The notes beneath the pieces were generated by a model. The model was not told the origin of the DNA, did no database searches, and was given only the letters and a program-made list of their open reading frames with translations. Position numbers and translations under genes: made by a program. Shown here one piece after another: positions 1 through 8,501 of a stretch of 23,035 bases of DNA (position 1 is the stretch's first letter; every line of letters begins with the position of its first letter). This DNA comes from Ophiostoma sp. CBS 140.51 (Eukaryota; Ascomycota; Sordariomycetes; Ophiostomatales; Ophiostomataceae), in contig JANSLP010000434.1 of NCBI GenBank assembly GCA_029298735.1, positions 1 through 23,035 on the forward strand. The letters are read 5' to 3'.

Positions 1-2
1 GC

Positions 3-53
3 TCGGCGACGATGAACGGCGTAAAGCAGCAGGTGCAGACATCGGCGACATGA
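3..53 (+). CDS. possible C-terminal end of a plus-strand gene (partial)
   Basis: Reading from base 3 gives 16 codons and then TGA at 51-53. The third codon positions are almost all G or C, as in the clear genes of this window, and the composition switches abruptly to T-rich 3'-UTR-like sequence straight after the stop. The other two forward frames fit less well: frame 1 stops at once, and frame 2 runs into the T-rich stretch. The piece is too short to recognise a family, and a minus-strand reading is also open here, so this is only a guess about where a neighbouring gene ends. Confidence 0.25.
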   Translation, partial: SATMNGVKQQVQTSAT

Positions 54-399
54 CAGCTGCATTCTTATTTTATTTCTGTTCATTTCTGTTCGTTTTATTA
101 TTATGTTTTTAGAGAAAAGGAGAAGCGGACTGAAGTTGGAACTTTCTTTCAAGTACATTCTAGCCAAGCTACACGTCGAGAAAGCCGTTCCTTGGAACGA
201 CAAAGTGGCATGCAGCTCAAAAGTAAGCACGCCGTCCCGGTCCATTCAATCTTATGAAGCAATTTGCAAAAGACAACATCTACACTGGATCAAACGCCAC
301 CTTCCATAATTGTTCAAATTATTAATATTGTCATAAAGCTACATACTTGTAGATGCTTGGTTCATGAATGCTATTTTCCTTTCCTTTTCCTTCCTCTGT
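54..399. other. intergenic, probable 3'-UTR/terminator region
   Basis: This stretch is A/T-rich, with T-rich runs at about 62-112 and an A/T-rich stretch at about 307-350. It lies downstream of the SDR stop codon and probably of the end of a convergent gene. The 68-codon frame at 103-309 has no family resemblance and the wrong codon composition. I see no RNA gene or mobile element. Confidence 0.5.
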
Positions 400-1155
400 T
401 TAAACACACCGACCGCCGTCAACCTCAATGTTGACGCCGGTGATAAAGTTGGCCTCGTCGCTTGCCAGGTAGCAGCAAGCGTTGGCAATATCGGCCGGCG
501 TCGACGGGCGGCCCAGCGGGATCGTCGAGACAAAGCCAGCGCGGTTCTCCTCGGTATCGGGCTTGCCGATGAAGAGGTGGGTCATGCCGGTGCTGCCGAC
601 AACGGGCGACACGGCGTTGAAGCGGATGTTGTGGGGGCCAAACTCGACGGCCATGGTCTTGGTGGCGTTGATGACGGCGGCCTTGGAGGCGTTGTACCAG
701 GTAAGGCGGGGACGGGGGCGGATGCCGGCAGTGGAGGCGACCTGGATGAAGTTGCCCGGGCGCTTGTTCTCGATAAAGTAGGGCAGCAGAACGTTGGTGG
801 ACACGTAGACAGACTTGACATTGACGTTGAACACGAGGTCAAAGTCCTTCTCGCTCACATCTTCGGTGGGCTTGTTGACGTAGGTGGCACCGGCGTTGTT
901 GACAACAATGTCGAGGCCACCGAACTTGTCGACGGCGAGCTTGAGAAGGGCCTCCCAGTCGGCGGGCTTGGTGACGTCGCCCTGCTGGAAGACAGCAGCA
1001 TCTCCAAGCTCAGCGGCGGCAGCCTTGCCGGCCTCAGCGGACAGGTCGGCAATGATGACCTTGGCGCCCTCAGCAACAAACTTCTCGGCGATGCCCTTAC
1101 CGAAGCCGGAGGCGGCACCGGTGACAATGGCAACCTTTCCCTGAAGACGAGACAT
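400..1155 (-). CDS. short-chain dehydrogenase/reductase (classical SDR, FabG-like)
   Basis: A 251-residue classical SDR, the usual length for the family, expected to be a soluble NAD(P)(H)-dependent oxidoreductase. The cofactor glycine motif TGAASGFG is at residues 12-19, and the acidic D37 after the second strand suggests NAD(H) rather than NADP(H). NNAG is at 86-89. The catalytic residues N112, S141, Y154 and K158 (YNASK) are all present, and the C-terminus ends with the common VDGG motif. The start at 1155 is chosen because the fold begins there; the frame stays open further upstream but reads as a low-complexity S/H/T leader. The family is broad (3-oxoacyl-ACP reductases, sugar and alcohol dehydrogenases), so the substrate cannot be given. 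It is divergent from the leucine gene, with 878 bp between the two starts. Confidence 0.93.
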   Translation of the reverse strand: MSRLQGKVAIVTGAASGFGKGIAEKFVAEGAKVIIADLSAEAGKAAAAELGDAAVFQQGDVTKPADWEALLKLAVDKFGGLDIVVNNAGATYVNKPTEDVSEKDFDLVFNVNVKSVYVSTNVLLPYFIENKRPGNFIQVASTAGIRPRPRLTWYNASKAAVINATKTMAVEFGPHNIRFNAVSPVVGSTGMTHLFIGKPDTEENRAGFVSTIPLGRPSTPADIANACCYLASDEANFITGVNIEVDGGRCV

Positions 1156-2033
1156 TGTGATGTGTTGGTGTGTGTGTGTGGTTGTGTGGTAGTGATGAGA
1201 GGAGGAGATGGAGAGTAGGATGGATAGAGAAGAACTGTTGGAGAGGATGAGGCGTGGAGAGAAGTGGTGATGTTGAGAGTAAAGTGTCTCGTTGAATGCG
1301 GTTGAATGGAAGAAAGTCAAGATTCAAAATGCTTCGGTCGTAAAATAGAAACCCCTCCTTTTCGGGAACTCGAGAAGCATGCAGCCGATACAAATCAGAA
1401 ACAATGGCAACCCTCGGCGATGGACAGTACCCCAGAATAAACGCGGAGTTGGCTGGTGGGAATAAATAAAAAGTGTAACGAGAGACGAGAGAAGGACGCG
1501 AGCTGCGAAGAAACGAGAAGCCAAGATGCCGTCTTGGGCGCCAATGTGTGTGCTACGCGCATTAGTCTTCCCCGCACTGGACATTCATCGTCACAGGGCA
1601 GTCAAAACCAGCTTCTTCAAAGGAGAGTGCAAAAGACCGTCCGGACCGTACCACTGCGTTCCCCTCACCGAAAAAGGAAAGGAATCAAAGTGCCACTTCC
1701 TCCACTATTCCCGTCCATTTCAGGGCACGTCCGGGGGCGCGCCAACACTGCAAGTCCCCTGTGCGGTGGCGACAAGCGTGGTTCTTGTGCCGGTCGCGGC
1801 CTAAGCGGGTAGCTGTGGACAAGCTTAAGCCGAACTCGGGGGGGGGCATAATGAATGAGGCAGTCGTGAAGTGTCGTATCCATGAAGTCGAAGAGTCGTG
1901 ACAATCAAATAAGACAATGTTGGTTTCGTGATCTTTGTTGCCTCTTTAACCACGACCTCTCGATCCTTCACCTCATCGACCCTCGTCTCGTTTTCAATCG
2001 AACTACACCAACCACGAACCCCACACCACCAAA
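1156..2033. promoter_or_regulatory. divergent promoter region between the SDR and LEU2 genes
   Basis: This stretch has no credible gene. The 1156-1320 end reads on the minus strand as a C/T/A-rich leader of the SDR. A run of nine G lies at 1838-1846. The last 100 bases before LEU2 are C/A/T-rich and end in CACCAAAATG, a good fungal start context. A CCGN4CGG site is listed separately. Confidence 0.55.
1790..1799. promoter_or_regulatory. candidate Leu3/LeuB-type site (CCGN4CGG)
   Basis: CCGGTCGCGG matches the CCG-N4-CGG form bound by Leu3 in yeast and LeuB in Aspergillus, which control leucine-pathway genes. It lies 235 bp upstream of the 3-isopropylmalate dehydrogenase start. One such match is expected by chance about once in 4 kb of random sequence, so the support comes from location. 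No TGACTCA (Gcn4/Cpc1) site was noticed nearby. Confidence 0.4.
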
Positions 2034-3170
2034 ATGTCCCAGACGTACAAGCTGCTTGTCCTGCCCGGCGACCATGTCGGTCCTGAGGTCGTCGCCGAGG
2101 CCCTCAAGGTTCTCGATGTCGTGGAGGCCAGCCGTCCTGGCCTGAAGTTTGAGCGCGATTTTGACCTTGCTGGCGGTGCCAGTATTGACAAGCACGGCGT
2201 GCCCATCACCGAGGCCGTCCTTGCCAAGGCCGAGGCCAGCGATGCTGTGCTGTTTGGCAGCATTGGCGGCCCCGAGTGGGCTGGCGCTGTGCCTACCCCC
2301 GAGTCTGGTCTGCTGGCCCTGCGCCGTCGTCTGGACGCTTTCGCCAACATCCGCCCCTGTGCCTTTTATGCGCCCTCCCTCGTCAAGCAGTCGCCCATCA
2401 AGGAGCACCTCGTCAAGGGCACGCACTTTGTCGTTGTGCGCGAGAACTGCGGCGGCGCCTACTTTGGTGAAAAGCGCGAGGAGGCCGAGATTGCGTCGGA
2501 TCTGTGGGAGTACAAGACGCCCGAGATTGAGCGTCTGGCACACGTCAGCGCCGCTGTTGCCCGCTTGATGGGCCGTCCTGAGGACAGGTCCAAGGCCGCC
2601 AAGGTCTGGAGCGCCGACAAGTACAACGTGCTGGCCAACAGCCGGCTGTGGCGGACAGTGACGCAGCGCGTGCTGGATGCTCCCGAGTACGCCGATATCG
2701 ATCTGCAGCACCAGCTGGCCGACAGCATGGCCATGCTCATGGTCGCGCAGCCCACGCGCTTCAACGGCGTCATCCACACCGACAATACCTTTGGCGATAT
2801 TCTTTCGGACATTGCCGGCGGTATCACGGGCACTCTGGGTGTCTTGCCCAGTGCTAGTATCTCTGCCGTCCCCGGTGGCTCTGGCCGCTGCAACGGCATC
2901 TACGAGCCCGTGCACGGCAGTGCCCCTGATATCTCGGGCAAGGGCCTTGTGAACCCCGTCGCACAGATTCTCAGTGTTGCCATGATGCTGCGGTATTCGT
3001 TCTTGCTGGCTGCTGAGGCTGATGCTATTGAGCAGGCTGTGTCGGTTGTTTTGGAGGAGAAGTCGGCTGGCGGTCTGGAGATCCGGACGGCTGATCTGGG
3101 CGGCAAGTCGTTGACCCGCGATGTTGGCGAGGCTGTGTGTGCCGAGCTGAAGAAGCTGTTGTCGAAGTAG
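2034..3170 (+). CDS. LEU2: 3-isopropylmalate dehydrogenase
   Basis: A 378-residue intronless enzyme that oxidatively decarboxylates 3-isopropylmalate to 2-oxoisocaproate, using NAD+ and Mg2+ or Mn2+, in leucine biosynthesis. In fungi it is normally cytosolic. LLVLPGDHVGPEV opens the fold at about residue 7. The substrate arginines lie in LRRRL (about 96-100), at R107 and at R136 (VVRENCGG), followed by Y143. K196 of ADKYNVL and the metal aspartates D230, D255 and D259 are present. NTFGDILSD, at 251-259, begins a match to the isocitrate/isopropylmalate dehydrogenase signature, and GSAPDI is at 295-300. After SD the segment reads IAGGITG where many family members have EASVIPG; the signature still holds. 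Many filamentous fungi have two paralogues, and I cannot say which this is. A tartrate or isocitrate dehydrogenase is less likely. Confidence 0.95.
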   Translation: MSQTYKLLVLPGDHVGPEVVAEALKVLDVVEASRPGLKFERDFDLAGGASIDKHGVPITEAVLAKAEASDAVLFGSIGGPEWAGAVPTPESGLLALRRRLDAFANIRPCAFYAPSLVKQSPIKEHLVKGTHFVVVRENCGGAYFGEKREEAEIASDLWEYKTPEIERLAHVSAAVARLMGRPEDRSKAAKVWSADKYNVLANSRLWRTVTQRVLDAPEYADIDLQHQLADSMAMLMVAQPTRFNGVIHTDNTFGDILSDIAGGITGTLGVLPSASISAVPGGSGRCNGIYEPVHGSAPDISGKGLVNPVAQILSVAMMLRYSFLLAAEADAIEQAVSVVLEEKSAGGLEIRTADLGGKSLTRDVGEAVCAELKKLLSK

Positions 3171-4127
3171 ACTGTGTGCTCAAAACGAAATCAAAGTAGC
3201 GATGAATTGTACATATTAAATAAAAAAACAGCCTACGTTATGAATATTTGGTCTTGAGTCTGAGATGTATGTACGTCGTAGCTGTATTGGGAAAGTGCAA
3301 TCGTGCTTGTACCATCGTGTCTTCCACATGGTAATGGTAATCATTATGTGGGCATCTCCCTCGTTGCTCCTTCCGATCGGTGGGCAGCCCCAACAAACTG
3401 CGAACTTTACCCCTTTTCTAGATATTTGCGCCTTGTCTTGCCAAACAGAAATCACATGATGTTTCTATCTTGCACACCTTGTTTTTCAATCGCCCGTTCA
3501 CGACAATGAAGCTTCGACGCAGGCAGATGAATCATGGGGCACTCGGGCGAAACCTCCACATACCGGAGCCGACAGCAATTTCACGAAGCACCCCCAGCCG
3601 CCTACGGATTTCGTTAGTCCGCGTACCCACGACTCAAACTCAAACTTCACCTGGCCAGTTGGGGCTGAGGGACTCAAATCCATGTTACGCTTCTGGAGAC
3701 TAGAGTCTCTTCTACACAACCGATTTGAAAGCACGCTGGTAAGTCATCTGGATGGGGATGCCCCTGACCTGAGTGGACACGGAGAGGAGGGGGCGGGACC
3801 TAATTATCGTCACAGGAACCAACAAACAAATCCGTTTGTCCCGTTGAAACGGACTTCTGTTCCTTCAGAGGAGAGACTCCATCAAAGATCAATAAAGGTC
3901 CGTCCGCTTGAAGAACTGCCGGTATGATATTAGGAGAGCATTCGACAGCACTCGACTTGCAAGAACTGCAACATCACCCACGGCTTGTCCGAAAAGTCCA
4001 ATCATTCCAGCCCTCGCAAAAGACGCATGGGCCCACGGGACTCGCATTCACCCTCCTCATTCACACCTCCTTGCTCCCTCGTGGTGCCTCCTGGTCGAAG
4101 CGACGGCGCGAGAAGGCTCAAAAAGGA

Positions 4128-4190
4128 GGAGAAAAGCAGTGAGAGAAAGAGAGAAAGAGAGAAAGAGGGGAAGAGAGACAAGCGGAGTTG
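4128..4190 (+). repeat. GA-rich purine tract
   Basis: Near-uninterrupted A/G sequence with repeated GAGAAA units, 0.6-0.7 kb upstream of the regulator start. Such tracts are common in fungal promoters and can keep DNA free of nucleosomes. No function is shown by the sequence. Confidence 0.6.
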
Positions 4191-4399
4191 GCACCAACCG
4201 GCACCGGCCTTGCAAGTGCGAGAAAGTCGCGTGCAAGTTGCAAGGGAAAACAGGAAAATGGCCCACCTGTCGTTCGTCTGTTGGTTGAACAGCTTCAGCG
4301 TTGTGGGCCTGTCGGCTACACGCTTTCAAGACGCTCCAGACACTCTCACGCTGTTTTATTGGGGCCTGTTTTATTCTCGCCCCGCTTCTCCGCATTCTC

Positions 4400-4423
4400 G
4401 CAAAAGCGCAAAAGCGCAAAAGC
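4400..4423 (+). repeat. 3 tandem copies of GCAAAAGC
   Basis: Three perfect head-to-tail copies of an 8-bp unit, about 0.4 kb upstream of the regulator start. Probably a small slippage-type repeat. Confidence 0.8.
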
Positions 4424-4805
4424 GGAGGGCGATTGGGCCATTTTGGAGCGACTTTAGGGCGATTGTTGGGGCGAGGTTTTCTTTTGGCAGCTGCCATTCC
4501 CTTGTCCTTTACCAATTTTTTAGGCGCATTCGGGCGCCGCGCCCAGTGCTGTTTGGTCATTTCGAACCACTTTTTCGCAGCGATCGCTGCCCGTTTCCGA
4601 TTTCTCGTCCGGTTTTCTTTTCTCATCTGTCATACACACTCGCAACGTGATCGCACGGCGATGCGAGCGACCCCCCTTCCGCCTTGTCCCCTGTGCGACA
4701 ACGTTTGATCGATTTTGACGGGAAAAGACGAGAAAACGGCAGTCTACGAAGTGCTTCCCAGCGACACAACACGACGATCCTCAAACGCCAACGGCCGCAT
4801 TCGAA

Positions 4806-7800
4806 ATGTCGTCAACTGTATGTTGACTTTCCTCTTTTACGAGCCACATCGCAACACACGTCATCCCTGCCTCAACTCGAACTCGCTAACATGCCTGTCT
4901 CTCAGCCAAAGCAACCGAAGCCGAAGAAGCAGCGGACTGCTGCAGGTGAGACGACTCCCGGCAGCGTCAAGACCGCCTCGTCGGGTCCTCTGCAATGTGC
5001 CGTCTGCAATCGCCAGTTCTCCCGACCGAGCCACCACGATCGTCACTACCGAACCCACCTGCCACCCGAAGGCCGCCTCTCCCTGCCCTGTAACCGCTGC
5101 GGCAAGACCTTTGGACGCAACGATGTGCTCCTCCGCCACCTACGCACCGCACATGGCGTCGACCCGGGCCCGCAACCCAAGGCTGCGCAGAAATCCTGCT
5201 ACCGCTGCGTGCATTTACGGCGCAAATGCGACCGTCAGCAGCCATGCCGACTGTGCGCGGCGGGCGGTGCTGTGTGCCAATATCCCCAGGTCGAATCGAG
5301 AACCACGACAGCTACGACGTCGCAGAAGACGGAGGTCATCCTGACGACATACACAGCATCCGACCCGAACGGTATGACGGCACCACAGAACCCGACACAC
5401 ATGGTCATGTCTGCAGACGGGCCACAGCCTCTCTTCCACGGCAGCAATGCCGACGGTGGATACAATCCTCATCAGCCGAGTTTCGGCACCGGCCTCTCCA
5501 CGGTGGACGTCATGGATGTCACATCCAACGTGTCGCCAAACGACAACAGCGGCGGCCCATATCTCGACGGGCCCAGTGCCAATGGCCCTGGTATGGCTGC
5601 AAATGGCTTAAGCCCCTCATTCTCTGACGACTTTTACCTTACTGCCGACACGACCCCATTTGTGGCCTCACTGTCTGCCGCGGGCCAACTCGACTTCCGG
5701 ACGGCAGGCCTTGACTGGCTGGACTTTGACGTCCCAGATATCTTCAGCACGGCCGACAGCACAGGCATGGCCGAGATCGACCCGAGTCTGGCGAACCAGC
5801 AGCCGTCGCAACAACAATATCACAGCCAAGAGCAGCATTATCAACCACAACAACAATCACATCCTCCACCACCACCTCCCCAACAGCCGCAACCGCATCA
5901 ACAGTCTCATTCACAGCACCCACAACACCAACACCCCCATCCTCACGCATATCCGCCAGCACAACCGCATCAGCCACCACACCCCATGGACCGGCCACCA
6001 AGTTCTCAATATAACAACTACTCTGCAAACCCTCCACAAAGCTATGGTGGCCCTCCTGTTGGCCCACATGCTGGCGGGCCTGGTGCAGGGCCACATCCGC
6101 AGTCGACGTCTGTCTTGCCGTGGCCGTTTGACGACACCCCCGACAATATGGCACCGCACCGGTACTCACTGCCGCCTCTGCGCGAGGTACTCCAGAATAC
6201 CCTCTCACAGTCGACGAACCCGACACCGCCCAATAAATCGGTTCTGGCCAATTTGGTGGCGCTCATGTCCGACACGCGCATGCCACAAACTGTGGACGGT
6301 GCCAGTGATGACACGGACGAGTCGTCGTCTGGCCACCCTCAACAACAGAAACCGCCCGGAAACAATACGACTACGCCCATGGCGATGGCCATCAATACCA
6401 TGGACCCGGGCATGGCCCACGCGGCGAACCTCCTTAAGCAGCTAGTTGACACCTACGTAGCCAAGTTCCAGCCCATCCTGCCGCTTCTGCATGTCCCCAC
6501 GTGGGACCTCGCTTCCTGTCCACCCGTTTTGGTGTCTGCCATGGCTTGCGTCGGCAGCCTGTTGAGTGACGATGAGCGCGTTGCAGGCCTGACTTGGTCG
6601 ATCAGTGATATCTGCATGCCCATGATTGCCTGGCTCGGCTCATCCGACAGCGCCAACTACCGCGACATTGCATACTTGAGCGCTCTCTGTGTGCACCAGA
6701 TCTACTCGCTGGGCTCAGGTAATCGGCAGCTGTATCAGAACGCTGACCGGACCCGTGGCATTCTGGTGGGTGGTCTGCGTGGCATGGGCTGCCTGACAAC
6801 ACGACTGAGCCTGGAGGACAAGCTGGAGCAGGAACAGAACAGCAGTGCAAGAGACAGCGCGACAAACAGCACGACAGCGACGCACCCCTCGACACCCACA
6901 TTACCAGCCGACCCCGCCACACAGCACGAGCAGTGGATGGCCTGGGTGCGGCGCGAGCGTGAGAAGCGGACAGCATGGTCCTCCTTTGAGTACGACTGCA
7001 GTCTGTGCACACTGACGGGTCGGAGAGGCGCTGTCGACCTGAGTGAGCTGCCGAGTCGGCTGCCATGTGCCGAGACACTGTGGGATGCGCCGTCAGCTAC
7101 TGCCTGGGCGGCACTGCGTACACGTTTGCACCCAGACGCCCAAGGTGCACCGGTCTCGCTCGTTCTCAAGGCCGCACTCTCCCAGGAGGAAGATGATGCC
7201 GACGAAGACATGGTTGACGAAGACGAAGACGAAAATGCGCACGACAACGACCACAATGAAAGCCCCGACGAGGAAGACGACAGCGACGATAGTATCGGTG
7301 GCAGCGGAACTTATGTTGAGACGGACCGTGGCACACCTCGCGTCTTGATGCGGACATCCAGCAAGACGAAGACTGCACGCAAGACCAGCTCGAGCAAGGC
7401 ATCCCCACAGGTGTCCTTCTGGGGAAAGCGGCTGTGTGCACAGGTCATCGGTCGTCTCTTATGGGACCTGAAGCAGCTCGAGACGCTATCGTCATCTGAG
7501 TACTTTGGCATGCCTTCGCTGTCGACCGCCCACGCAGCCAACAAAGTGCGCCTCCTCCGTGCGCTCGATCACCTGCTGGTGTCCATGGACCAGCCGGCCA
7601 CTGTGGCCGACCTGATTAGCTACAACATTGCCAGCCTTATTGGTCACTACTCGCACCTGTACACCGCACAAGATGTTCTCGATATCATCCTGTACATTGT
7701 CCGCAACACCGTTGCACACGGCGCACGCAAGCTGCAGTACCATAAGGGCATCCAGATGGCCAAGCGGCGGCTCGTGGCTACACTCTCGCGAGACCCACAG

Positions 7801-8385
7801 GAGGCCCGCCGGCTGGTGTACCACGCGGCACAGATTGTGGCCGTCGCCAACGATTATTTGGTGTCGGCGCCGTGCGAGATCCTGCGGCTGTTCATGGGCT
7901 ACACCTTCTTGATCGTTTTCGCCGCGTACTGCCCCAACAGCCACCGATTCCAGACCACGTTACCGCAGGCGGCACCACAGGCGCCGGCCCAGTTACAGCC
8001 TGGACTTCCCTTTGGCTCCACTCTGCCACTGTCCTCGCCCATGCCACCCTCGATGCCGCCGCCGGCTGCACCGTCTACTCCATCGACTGCTGCCATTCAA
8101 CTCGATATCCCATCCCACCGTATCGCCAGCACGGCCGACGTCGACAACTGGATAGCCCACGGCGGCCCCGCAGCCATTGGTTCGGTGCCGAATTTGTTTG
8201 TTGAGGGCGGTGCGCTGGCCATTAGCCGCGATGCACAGGCGATGCTTCAGCGGCTCAAGTGTTGGGGATTGGCCGAGAAGTTTACCAAGATTTTGCAGAG
8301 TTTCGAGGCGACCGTGCTGGTGGGAAACCAGGGACAGACTCAGGGAGGACACGCACAGCAAGGTCAAACACAGACACAGACTTAA
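4806..8385 (+). CDS. transcription factor with two C2H2 fingers plus a Zn2Cys6 cluster
   Basis: Predicted as 4806-4817 joined to 4906-8385, 1163 residues, nuclear DNA-binding regulator. Finger 1 (about residues 35-55, C-x2-C-x12-H-x3-H) and finger 2 (about 66-87, C-x2-C-x12-H-x4-H) are followed by a Zn2Cys6 cluster (about 102-128, C-x2-C-x6-C-x5-C-x2-C-x6-C). A basic stretch (KPKKQR) near the N-terminus may aid nuclear import. Residues about 302-374 are H/P/Q-rich low complexity. About 509-633 resembles the start of the fungal-specific transcription factor domain, about 764-804 is strongly acidic, and the C-terminus is Q/T/G-rich. Fungal melanin regulators of the Cmr1/Pig1 type share this finger combination, but I do not claim orthology, and no melanin genes are nearby. 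The start could instead be the ATG at 4891 (1164 residues), which lies inside the proposed intron; the remaining protein is the same. Confidence 0.9.
4818..4905 (+). other. predicted intron in the regulator (88 nt)
   Basis: Donor GTATGT at 4818-4823, branch site GCTAAC at 4885-4890 and acceptor CTCTCAG ending at 4905 all match fungal consensus. Splicing joins a four-codon exon (ATG TCG TCA ACT) in phase 0 to CCA AAG of the long frame. The branch adenine lies 16 nt before the acceptor end. Confidence 0.7.
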
Positions 8386-8501
8386 TTTGATACAGACGAT
8401 AGTATGATGAATGTGCTTTATGATCATGAGGGCTACAGATATACATAATGCAATAATAACAAATATACAAGAACAAGAACAGGAACAAAAGAAGACAACG
8501 C
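8386..8501. terminator. shared 3' region of convergent genes
   Basis: Only 116 bp separate the stop codons of the regulator (+) and the cyclase-family gene (-). The stretch is A/T-rich with AATAATG and CAATAATAAC motifs and must carry 3'-end signals for both, so the two transcripts may overlap. Confidence 0.5.

Larger units (their letters stand above)
3171..4805. other. long intergenic region: LEU2 3' end and regulator promoter/leader
   Basis: The first 70 bases are A-rich, with an AAATAAAAAAA stretch suited to 3'-end formation. The rest has several short frames without family resemblance or suitable codon use. It contains a GA-rich purine tract (about 4115-4190) and a short tandem repeat (4400-4423). 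An upstream ORF of 15 codons plus stop (4661-4708) may lie in the leader of the regulator if transcription starts before it. A pair of 6-bp inverted arms lies at 3694-3707. I see no tRNA or transposon. A promoter this long is common for fungal regulators. Confidence 0.5.

Noticed and set aside
364..1218. 284-codon plus-strand frame
   Set aside because: It is the antisense shadow of the SDR gene, whose catalytic motifs are all intact on the other strand; the translation is G/V/L/D-rich without a family pattern.
1968..2915. 315-codon minus-strand frame
   Set aside because: Antisense to the 3-isopropylmalate dehydrogenase gene; its length results from GC-rich third positions.
3630..3725. tRNA-like T-loop on the minus strand (GATTTGAGTCC)
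   Set aside because: The flanking bases do not form a T-stem and no acceptor or anticodon arm can be built; the 6-bp inverted arms nearby (3694-3707) do not fit a tRNA.
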